Below are positions 8,147 through 14,053 of a DNA stretch of 14,053 nt, piece by piece. Positions within the stretch are counted from its first letter, which is position 1, and every line of letters begins with the position of its first letter. Source of the stretch: Rhodopirellula sp. (GTDB lineage: Bacteria > Planctomycetota > Planctomycetia > Pirellulales > Pirellulaceae); assembly GCA_003513555.1 (NCBI GenBank), contig DOPG01000423.1, forward strand, positions 1 to 14,053, given 5' to 3'. The position numbers and the translations under genes were made by a program. The notes under the pieces are model-generated. The model was not told the origin of the DNA and ran no database searches. It saw only the letters and a program-made list of their open reading frames with translations.

Positions 8147-9565
8147 CTAAGGCTCTTCTGCGAGGACCACCCGAATTTGATCGACTGCTGAACTCGCTGA
8201 CAGGTCAAGCGACAGAGTCCGGCGATCCTCGCTCAATGTCACATTATCACGCCCAGAGTCAGGCAGGTCATCGGGTCGAGTTGGCTCAATGCCGCGCCGC
8301 GTGTCTCCATAGTCCCCCAGCGGATGCCCAAGCAGCTCGTCTGTCCTGATGAGATGCGTGGTCCCACCAATCAGCCCGAGAATCGGCCGATCAAATGTAA
8401 TCTGCCCGATCACCCTCGCTCCGGCGGTTTCGCCTCGAGTGAACTCACCAATCGGATTGAGCTGCAACAAATAACTCCGAATTACCTGCCCAGCAGCAAT
8501 CGCTTGTTTGTTCCGGCGTCGAACAGGAACATAATGCCCAGGCTCCGTGACGTTGACCTTGAGATCTGAACGGAGCAGGACATGCGAACGCTCGTGGAAT
8601 ACCAGAATACGTTCGCTGTCCTCATACCTTCCCGGCACAAAGTCGGGGCCAGGCGACACAAACTTCATCAGACCAGTTGCCTGCAACACACCAGACGTCA
8701 CCGGCCAAGCGTTCTCATAACGCTCAGTCGAATAGTCAACAGTGTCGATGGAATCAGCTTTGGGCCTGGACCGCACGGCGCTGCCCTCGCGGACAAGCTG
8801 AGGCGCGTCCTCACCCTCAGCAAGACTGACCTCCACTTCTCCTTCAAAGACACAGACGTCAGTTTCACCGTCGCCTCCCACAGAAACACCAAACGCAGTT
8901 CCCAAATCAACGACATCCATTGCCGGCGTGAGCACTTCGAAACCTACCGCAGACTCCGGTATAGAGGCGGTGAGAATTCCACTGGCCAGGATCGTTTGAT
9001 CTGCCGATAAAATCTCAAACTCGGCCGGCCCCTGAAGTGTGACTGTGACACCATTACGGAAGTCCAATCGTGCCAGACCAATCTCCAAATACAGTTTGCC
9101 CTTACCGAGCTGGTCTCCCAGAACTCGTTCTTCGCTTCCCCATTTTGCATGAGAGGTGTACTCAAGCGTGGCAATCGCTGGGGTGCCGCCTTCTGGCGAT
9201 GATTCTGTGCCTGACCAATTCAGGAAAAGGAACAGAGATGCAGCTGTAGCCAGCACCGCCACCGTGACTGCAAGTGCGCGTTGCGCCGCCTGTTCTTTTG
9301 AAGCTGCCTTCCAGCTGGAAACGCCCACAGGAGAATCGACGCCTGAAGCTTCCGAGGGACTACTCTTTCCATCAGTAGTCGCGTCTCCCGACTCGAAGGC
9401 TCGACCATATTCATGAATCAACCCCGTCACCAAACGCAGATCGTTGAATTGCCGCACGCGATCAGGTGAGTTTGCCAACTCGCGATTCAGCAACTCCAGG
9501 TCGCCGGCGTCGAGTGCGTCTTCCAGATACACCGTGGTCAATCGCAGAAATTCTTCATCATTCAT
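8147..9565 (-). CDS. FecR-like membrane anti-sigma/sensor protein
   Basis: A 472-aa single-pass membrane protein. Residues 1-95 form a short cytoplasmic part that begins like planctomycete anti-sigma proteins (an acidic, helical first 55 residues). A transmembrane helix spans about 97-115. The FecR domain covers about 130-250, with R-L-D-F-R-N-G-V-T-V-T-L-Q-G-P-A-E-F, then G-I-L-T-A-S-I-P-E, V-V-D-L-G-T-A-F-G-V and V-F-E-G-E-V-E-V. The remaining half (about 300-470) is a further non-cytoplasmic domain, with S-Y-L-L-Q-L-N-P-I-G, I-T-F-D-R-P-I-L-G, T-L-S-E-D-R-R-T-L and V-D-Q-I-R-V-V. This recalls beta-rich domains of secreted PEP-CTERM-type proteins. The ATG overlaps the sigma stop as ATGA. 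By analogy it holds the sigma factor inactive until an extracellular signal is sensed. Confidence 0.9.
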   Translation of the reverse strand: MNDEEFLRLTTVYLEDALDAGDLELLNRELANSPDRVRQFNDLRLVTGLIHEYGRAFESGDATTDGKSSPSEASGVDSPVGVSSWKAASKEQAAQRALAVTVAVLATAASLFLFLNWSGTESSPEGGTPAIATLEYTSHAKWGSEERVLGDQLGKGKLYLEIGLARLDFRNGVTVTLQGPAEFEILSADQTILASGILTASIPESAVGFEVLTPAMDVVDLGTAFGVSVGGDGETDVCVFEGEVEVSLAEGEDAPQLVREGSAVRSRPKADSIDTVDYSTERYENAWPVTSGVLQATGLMKFVSPGPDFVPGRYEDSERILVFHERSHVLLRSDLKVNVTEPGHYVPVRRRNKQAIAAGQVIRSYLLQLNPIGEFTRGETAGARVIGQITFDRPILGLIGGTTHLIRTDELLGHPLGDYGDTRRGIEPTRPDDLPDSGRDNVTLSEDRRTLSLDLSASSAVDQIRVVLAEEP

Positions 9566-10104
9566 GAGATGAAATCTCCCGTGTCAACTGCAGCCAGCTT
9601 CTTTTCAATGCACTGGGCAAGAGTGACATAAATGCGTTGCAGAGCTTTATACACAGCACTTGGCTTTCTCCCGAGCTTCTCAGCCACCCGATTTCCCCGC
9701 AGCCCTTCAAAATAACGCATCCTGATCGTCTCACGCGACCTCTCGCTCAACTCGTCAAGGCAGTCATGAAGTGCGTCCGCCCGCATGGGGATGTCAGCGG
9801 TTCCGCGCCGTTCAAGATCTGCGTCCACGAGATTAAGGATGGAGTCGTCAAGTAAGGCAACTTGATATTTTTGTTGGCGAATCAATTCGTAACATCGGTT
9901 ACGAAGCACCCTCCAAGACCAACCTCGCAGATGCCCAGGCCCCTCAAACATGTCCTTGTTTTCTAAAACTTTTGCCAACATGTCTTGATAGGCATCTTCT
10001 GCCAAGTGCGACTGGCGCAGAATCGACCACGCTAACGCGATCTGCTTCGTACGTTCAGGAAGCAAGGCTTTGAGGATTTCAGTACGGTCCATGAACTCTA
10101 TCAT
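9562..10104 (-). CDS. ECF RNA polymerase sigma factor
   Basis: A 180-aa sigma-70 family ECF factor, resembling the Rhodopirellula/Verrucomicrobium subfamily. Region 2 spans about 20-82, with L-A-E-D-A-Y-Q-D-M-L (core-binding region 2.2) and L-R-G-W-S-W-R-V-L-R-N-R-C-Y-E-L-I (promoter -10 recognition). Region 4 spans about 112-168, with L-S-E-R-S-R-E-T-I-R-M-R-Y and a helix-turn-helix around G-N-R-V-A-E-K-L-G-R-K-P-S-A-V-Y-K-A-L. There is no region 1 or 3, as expected for ECF factors. The start is the ATG at 10104, or the in-frame ATG at 10092; no Shine-Dalgarno decides between them. It overlaps the FecR-like gene by 4 bases, so the two are probably made together. As first gene of the sulfatase operon it is the likely activator of that operon, and possibly of its own promoter upstream. 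Confidence 0.95.
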   Translation of the reverse strand: MIEFMDRTEILKALLPERTKQIALAWSILRQSHLAEDAYQDMLAKVLENKDMFEGPGHLRGWSWRVLRNRCYELIRQQKYQVALLDDSILNLVDADLERRGTADIPMRADALHDCLDELSERSRETIRMRYFEGLRGNRVAEKLGRKPSAVYKALQRIYVTLAQCIEKKLAAVDTGDFIS

Positions 10105-10692
10105 GCGCGAGACCAGAAAGTGTGGACATGTTTTTTTCAGAAACTATCTGCTAATACGGAGATAACCCTGAAAACCGTAGTGATCGCAGCACGGAACAGT
10201 TCCAGAGAACTCACAAACTGCCGCACAACTTCACTCGATCCAGGGCATGAGCCACCCTGGCTTGACACAATTCCGTCACCCGAACAAGTTCCGCTTGGGC
10301 TGCGCACTCTCAAAACGCACACAACAGATGGTAATGTCTGACGCCATCCATCCGATTCGGGCAACGCTTCGGTGTCGCATCTTGCGGCAACCATTGAGTT
10401 AAGTGAAAGCCAAGCAAAACATCTTTGTCGATGCTTATGGATTATCAGGCCTGAAGCCAAAAACACGTGAAACAGATAGCCCTCAGCGTTCTGCGGTTCA
10501 GCATGCAGTTGAAGCCAATAGCGGAGTTCTTTCAGTTCCGCTGGCTGCGACCACCTTGCCTTGGCTGCCACACCCTTTATTGCATAGAAAATGCATGTGC
10601 AGGGCGGTTGCGTATGCAAGGCTGAGGTCGCTATGCTGTCTGACTTCAGAGGTGCCGCATGTCCTGCTGCGCCTCGCAAGACTTATTGACTG
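10105..10692. other. 588-nt divergent intergenic region, no convincing gene
   Basis: This region separates the divergent sigma operon and folE2, so promoters for both must lie here, but I could not identify either with confidence. Several frames on both strands are open at once, and none gives a protein with a recognisable domain or natural composition. The part from about 10380 to 10680 has local dyads: the palindrome TCAGGCCTGA at 10445-10454, AGCGGA/TCCGCT around 10518-10540, and TGCAT/ATGCA around 10582-10596. It has the look of an interspersed repeat or an RNA, which a genome self-comparison would decide. Confidence 0.5.
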
Positions 10693-11529
10693 ATGACCGC
10701 ACAAACGATGACGTCTGAAAAAACTTCCAAAGAAGGTCTTCCCGATATTCAGTCCTCCGTTGACGATCGCAACATCGCGATCAGCAAGGTAGGAGTCACC
10801 TCGATTCGCTGGCCAATTCGGTTTGTGTCATCTTCCCAAGGTGGAACCGCCGAACAGTCGACTACAGCAAGCTTCGATATGTTTGTGTCCTTGCCAGCAA
10901 ATCGAAAAGGGACACACATGTCCCGATTCTTGCAACTGTTGAGCGGATGGGATGCTTGTTTCAGCCTTGAATCCCTAAAAAAATTCTGCCAAACCATTTG
11001 TGACAAACTTGATTCAGATGATGCGCATGTGACTTTGCGTTTCCCCTATTTTGTGGATCGTCGAGCCCCGGTCACGGGAGAAGCCGGAAAGATTCAGCTC
11101 GAAGTCACGATTGATGTGAAGAGTGGAAGCCAGAACGATTTGGTCATGACTGTTACCGGGCCAGCAACCAGCCTATGTCCCTGCTCCAAGGAAATCTCAG
11201 CTCGCGGTGCACATAATCAACGCTGCAAATTGGCGGTAAGTTTTCGGTGCAAGCCGCAGACAGAAATTTCGATTGAAGAGTTGTATGAAATGATGGAGCA
11301 GTCTGCTTCGACGCAAATTTTCCCAATCCTGAAGCGGTCAGACGAAAAATGGGTCACGGAAGCCGCGTATGACAATCCAAAGTTCGTGGAAGACATCGTC
11401 CGAGACTTGGCTTTGGCCTTGAGTGGTGACGATCGCATCGCCTGGTATCGCTGTTCGTCGGAGAATTACGAATCGATCCATCAACACAATGCATACGGCG
11501 AGATTGAAAGCGACATGAGTTCCGCCTGA
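10693..11529 (+). CDS. folE2: GTP cyclohydrolase IB (FolE2/GCYH-IB)
   Basis: Converts GTP to 7,8-dihydroneopterin triphosphate, the first step of tetrahydrofolate synthesis and also the entry to queuosine-type 7-deazaguanines. It acts in the cytoplasm. The 278-aa length fits the family. Signatures seen are N-R-K-G-T-H-M-S-R-F at 70-79, A-P-V-T-G at 125-129, the S-L-C162-P-C164-S-K-E-I-S block with G-A-H174-N-Q-R, and K-R-S-D-E218-K-W-V-T-E-A-A-Y-D-N-P-K-F-V-E-D. A conserved Cys, His and Glu in these blocks are the known metal ligands of the family. The start is the ATG at 10693, or the in-frame ATG at 10708; neither has a clear ribosome binding site. No Zur-like operator was recognised upstream. 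It is transcribed alone, diverging from the sigma operon and converging with sppA. Confidence 0.95.
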   Translation: MTAQTMTSEKTSKEGLPDIQSSVDDRNIAISKVGVTSIRWPIRFVSSSQGGTAEQSTTASFDMFVSLPANRKGTHMSRFLQLLSGWDACFSLESLKKFCQTICDKLDSDDAHVTLRFPYFVDRRAPVTGEAGKIQLEVTIDVKSGSQNDLVMTVTGPATSLCPCSKEISARGAHNQRCKLAVSFRCKPQTEISIEELYEMMEQSASTQIFPILKRSDEKWVTEAAYDNPKFVEDIVRDLALALSGDDRIAWYRCSSENYESIHQHNAYGEIESDMSSA

Positions 11530-11568
11530 TCTCTTGAAAGAAGTTTTCTTGCCAACGATCTGCTGGCG

Positions 11569-11612
11569 ACGGTAACAGGCACCCGTTAACGTTTTACCCT
11601 TTGGTCGCCTGT
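11569..11612 (+). terminator. Possible terminator or dyad after folE2
   Basis: About 40 nt after the folE2 stop, ACGGT (11569-11573) can pair with ACCCGT (11581-11586) with one bulged C and a 7-nt loop, followed by a short TTTT at 11592-11595. Two wider pairings overlap it: GGCGAC 11565-11570 with GTCGCC 11604-11609, and ACAGGC 11575-11580 with GCCTGT 11607-11612. A further dyad, GCCGCC 11631-11636 with GGCGGC 11663-11668, lies just past the sppA stop. None is a strong intrinsic terminator. They are listed because the genes on either side converge. Confidence 0.25.
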
Positions 11613-11676
11613 CCTCACGAAATGCTACCTGCCGCCTTCTCGTCTCAGAGCACTCGCTGACCGGCGGCGGGCCTCG

Positions 11677-13629
11677 TTAGCGGATCGAGAGACAGGAAGG
11701 GTCCATCAGCCATGCGGTTGGTTTCTGATGCGTTTCAAGAGAATCATTGATCAGCAATTGCAACGTATCGGTGTTGAGGCCTTGCTTTCTCAGAAGTCGC
11801 AAGGTGGTGGAATTCGCCTGAAGCAGTCTTGCCCCGAGACGATCGATCGAGATGATGTCCTCGTCCTCTCCCCCCAACAAGCTGCTGAGATCCAAACCTG
11901 ACTTAGTGATCGGGCGGTGCGTGACCTTGTACTTATCGCCCAACGCTGCTTTTTTGGCGATGTACCTAACACAATCATCGACCCCGCCGATTTGATCGAC
12001 AAGCTTTTTCTGGATGGCCTGGCTTCCGGACCAAACCCGGCCGCCCGCAAGTGTGCGAAGTTTTTCAACGGGGATTTTTCTAGCCCCACTAACCAGCTTG
12101 AGGAAGCGTCCATAAACCGAATCAATCGACTTTTGCATCACGTCGGTTTCACCTTCCGTGAACCCTCGGTCAAGCGAAAAAAGGCTCGCGGATTCGTCGA
12201 GCTGAATATTTTCGGTATGTAAACCGATGCGTCGCATCAAGGCTCCACCGCTCAATTTCATCGCGAATACGCCAATCGAGCCGGTGACCGTCCCCCGTTC
12301 TGCGTAGATCGGCGTTCCGATGCAACTGATCCAATATCCGCCGGACGCAGCGACATCTCCCATGGAAATGACGGTCGGCTTCTTTTCGGCAAGCTTCTTC
12401 AGCGCTTGACGGATCGCTTCGCTGGCCGTGGCGCTTCCACCCGGCGAGTTAATTCGCACCACAACCCCTTTCACGCGATCTTCATCCGTCAGCTTTTCGA
12501 TCCTTTCCACGGTCGGGCCCGCCACAATTGAACCAGCCCCTCCCTCGTCGACGATCGCACCACTTAGATGCAGCACGACGATCGCGTTGTCTTGTACCGA
12601 GCCATTTGAATTGCTGCCCGCCATGAGTTCACCCATCAGCTGAAAGAACGAAACATCTTTTTTTGCTGCTTTTTTGGGAGTCACCCAGTTCAGGTTCTGA
12701 CCAATATCATCACCGATCGCTTTTTGCATTGACCCATAGGGCGCGAGCTTGTCGACAAGTCCTTTCGCCAAGGCCTCCTTCGCGAGCCACATCCGCTTGG
12801 ATTGCATTTCTCGCACATCGGCCGTCTTAAGGCCACGGCCTTTTGCAATGCGAGACACCGCCGCATCATTGATACTGGTCAACATGGACAGATAGTGTTG
12901 ACGTAAATGATCACTCATCCGTGCGTTCAAGTAAGGTTCCACCGCGCCTTTAAAGTCTCCGGCGCGAACCACCGATGCTTTGACGCCAACCAAATCCATC
13001 GCATCACGATAAAACATCGATTGCATGGAGACCGATGGGATGTCAACTTCTCCGAAGTCGGCCATGTAAACCGTGTCGCACATCGATGCGATTTCGAGCG
13101 CCTCGCGGCTTGCCGATTCCAACCATGCATGCGTCTTTTTTCCCGAATCCGTGACCTTCTTGAAGTGACGCGAAAGCTCATCCAGTTGAGCCGAGTTCAT
13201 AGAGAACCCCGAGGACAAATCCACCACCAAATGGTCGAAGTCATCATCACCCGAAAAACTGTCGAGAAACTGTGTCAGCTTGAAATAGGAACGCTTGGCA
13301 CCAGGGCCACCGCCCAGTAACGAAAGGGGATCAAGTCCTGCAGGCTGCACCAAGTCGACGTAGTCGCCGCTGATCTTGATCTGACGAACGCTGACCTTAG
13401 GTTCCGGCGATTCTTTCTTCGCTGCAGGAGCTTGCTTCTTTGAATCCTTATCGTCCGATTTCTTTCCATTAGCCGCCGAGACGGGTTCCGTTTTTTCTGA
13501 CTTGGCAGCTTTGCCATTAACCGCCTTACTTGACTCCGCTTGCTTATCCTGTGCGAACGTTGGGACCGATAGCACGATCACCATCAAAAGGAAACGGAAG
13601 CGTACCGCTGGATGCATAACAAGACTCAC
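11677..13629 (-). CDS. sppA: Signal peptide peptidase SppA, 67K type (S49 serine protease)
   Basis: A Ser/Lys-dyad protease that cleaves signal peptides left in the membrane after export. This 650-aa protein has the two-domain long form. The N-terminal S49 domain carries the general base in V-R-A-G-D-F-K227-G-A-V-E-P-Y. The C-terminal domain carries the nucleophile in S-M-G-D-V-A-A-S429-G-G-Y-W. The spacing matches E. coli SppA closely (K209, S409). N-S-P-G-G-S at 395-400 and T-G-S-I-G-V-F around 449-455 are further family motifs. The N-terminus is a signal or anchor (hydrophobic 12-25, ending T-F-A-Q), followed by a Lys/Glu/Ala/Ser-rich, probably disordered linker at about 28-78 that the E. 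coli enzyme lacks. The start is the GTG at 13629 or the ATG at 13617; a strong AGGAGG lies oddly far upstream. Convergent with folE2. Confidence 0.94.
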   Translation of the reverse strand: MSLVMHPAVRFRFLLMVIVLSVPTFAQDKQAESSKAVNGKAAKSEKTEPVSAANGKKSDDKDSKKQAPAAKKESPEPKVSVRQIKISGDYVDLVQPAGLDPLSLLGGGPGAKRSYFKLTQFLDSFSGDDDFDHLVVDLSSGFSMNSAQLDELSRHFKKVTDSGKKTHAWLESASREALEIASMCDTVYMADFGEVDIPSVSMQSMFYRDAMDLVGVKASVVRAGDFKGAVEPYLNARMSDHLRQHYLSMLTSINDAAVSRIAKGRGLKTADVREMQSKRMWLAKEALAKGLVDKLAPYGSMQKAIGDDIGQNLNWVTPKKAAKKDVSFFQLMGELMAGSNSNGSVQDNAIVVLHLSGAIVDEGGAGSIVAGPTVERIEKLTDEDRVKGVVVRINSPGGSATASEAIRQALKKLAEKKPTVISMGDVAASGGYWISCIGTPIYAERGTVTGSIGVFAMKLSGGALMRRIGLHTENIQLDESASLFSLDRGFTEGETDVMQKSIDSVYGRFLKLVSGARKIPVEKLRTLAGGRVWSGSQAIQKKLVDQIGGVDDCVRYIAKKAALGDKYKVTHRPITKSGLDLSSLLGGEDEDIISIDRLGARLLQANSTTLRLLRKQGLNTDTLQLLINDSLETHQKPTAWLMDPSCLSIR

Positions 13630-13665
13630 AGAAGGTGCAAATTCAAAAGATGATGATTACCTCCT
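13626..13665 (-). promoter_or_regulatory. sppA leader with displaced Shine-Dalgarno and possible short leader ORF
   Basis: On the minus strand, AGGAGGT at 13665-13659 is a full Shine-Dalgarno, but it lies 30 nt before the GTG start of sppA (13629), too far for direct use. ACCTTCT at 13636-13630, directly before the GTG, can pair with all seven bases of AGGAGGT (one G-T wobble, 22-nt loop), which could hide or loop out this site. Between them, TTG AAT TTG CAC CTT CTG TGA (13646-13626) could be a six-codon leader whose stop overlaps the sppA start. The signals are visible; any regulatory use is inference. Confidence 0.35.
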
Positions 13666-13860
13666 AGCTTAATCTCGCCAGGGCGTTGCATCGAGCATTG
13701 GAAAGCCATTTCCCATCGAAAATGGAATAATTTCAGCTATCCAGCCCCCCGCTTGTTTCTCAATACAATCGGTTTGCGACGACGCACTTAGTGGGCAACT
13801 GCAGAGCCACACTCAGTAGGAATAATGAACACCTAAACGCACTGCCAGGAGAAATCAAAG

Positions 13861-14053
13861 GTGCAAGACAAGCAACATTGCCGGACCTGCGTGATGCGGC
13901 TCATGTCATCGCCAAACCCAGCAGTGACGATATTGAACCTCGAAAAGGCGACAGATGGCCGCCTTTTATTGGCTCAACAACGGAGCCAACTCATTCGCCT
14001 ACTGTCCGCACCTTGCGGTAGTGGTGAAGCAAGCGTTCAACGACGCAAGCGTT
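13861..14053 (+). CDS. Unidentified gene, 5' part only (runs off right edge)
   Basis: An open frame of 64 codons from the GTG at 13861 to the window end, with no stop. The start is chosen because AGGAG at 13847-13851 sits 9 nt upstream, a near-ideal ribosome binding site; the upstream in-frame stop is TAA at 13834-13836. The protein begins V-Q-D-K-Q-H-C-R-T-C with a Cys-x-x-Cys at residues 7-10, then a likely helix L-L-L-A-Q-Q-R-S-Q-L-I-R-L-L around 35-48. I do not recognise the family. A competing frame (13791-14021) ends in the window and has no such start site. An 8-bp stem at 13943-13967 lies inside the frame and could instead mean that the region is non-coding. Divergent from sppA. Confidence 0.45.
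   Translation, partial: MQDKQHCRTCVMRLMSSPNPAVTILNLEKATDGRLLLAQQRSQLIRLLSAPCGSGEASVQRRKR
13943..13970 (+). terminator. Terminator-like hairpin with T-rich tail
   Basis: AAAAGGCG at 13943-13950 and CGCCTTTT at 13960-13967 form a perfect 8-bp stem with a 9-nt loop, and the 3' side reads TTTTATT. On the plus strand this resembles a Rho-independent terminator. It lies inside the putative coding frame that begins at 13861, so either it is incidental or it acts as an attenuator or end of a short transcript. Confidence 0.3.

Noticed and set aside
10137..10679. 180-codon open frame on the minus strand between sigma factor and folE2
   Set aside because: No domain, signal or natural amino acid pattern (rich in Ser, Cys, Arg). 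Other frames on both strands are open over the same stretch, so openness is not informative. It could be annotated as hypothetical, but I cannot support it as a gene.
10403..10693. 96-codon open frame on the plus strand ending at the folE2 start
   Set aside because: It overlaps other open frames and has no recognisable protein features or ribosome binding site.
13791..14021. 76-codon open frame on the plus strand near the right edge
   Set aside because: It lacks a ribosome site at its start, while the frame starting at 13861 has one and stays open to the edge.
1..14053. CRISPR arrays, tRNA, rRNA, insertion sequences, attachment sites
   Set aside because: No regularly spaced repeats, cloverleaf genes, rRNA segments, transposase motifs or terminal inverted repeats were seen by reading.

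Overview
The window looks like a chromosomal segment of a marine planctomycete of the Rhodopirellula/Pirellulaceae type. The reasons are the protein families present: several exported type I sulfatases, a DUF1549/DUF1553 protein, a Tat-exported DUF1501 protein, and an ECF sigma factor paired with a FecR-like protein of the Rhodopirellula/Verrucomicrobium type. This assignment rests on recognising families, not on a marker gene.

Positions 10104 down to 1 (minus strand) hold one tightly packed gene train, read right to left: ECF sigma factor, FecR-like membrane anti-sigma/sensor, DUF1549/DUF1553 protein with a CxxCH motif, Tat-exported DUF1501 protein, secreted protein with four EF-hands, and three sulfatases. 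The last sulfatase runs off the left edge. Two junctions are ATGA stop/start overlaps (sigma/FecR and DUF1501/EF-hand), one gap is 4 nt and the others are 47-108 nt. This is best read as one polycistronic unit for the export-side breakdown of a sulfated polysaccharide, governed by its own sigma/anti-sigma pair. The three sulfatases carry three different formylglycine core motifs (CTPSR, CSPTR, CSPAR), which suggests different substrate positions. The DUF1549 and DUF1501 families have no settled biochemistry.

Positions 10105-10692 form a 588-nt divergent intergenic region with no convincing gene. The part nearer folE2 could be an interspersed repeat or a structured RNA.

On the right are two housekeeping-type genes in convergent orientation: folE2 (GTP cyclohydrolase IB, plus strand) and a two-domain SppA-type signal peptide peptidase (minus strand). 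A divergent region follows, and then the start of an unidentified plus-strand gene that is cut by the right edge. That gene has a clear AGGAG site and a GTG start.

Most notable points: a sulfatase that lacks one of its two N-terminal metal-binding aspartates, a FecR protein with an apparently fused extracellular sensor domain, lysine/arginine-rich C-terminal tails shared by three successive exported proteins, and an unusual sppA leader with its Shine-Dalgarno 30 nt from the start codon.
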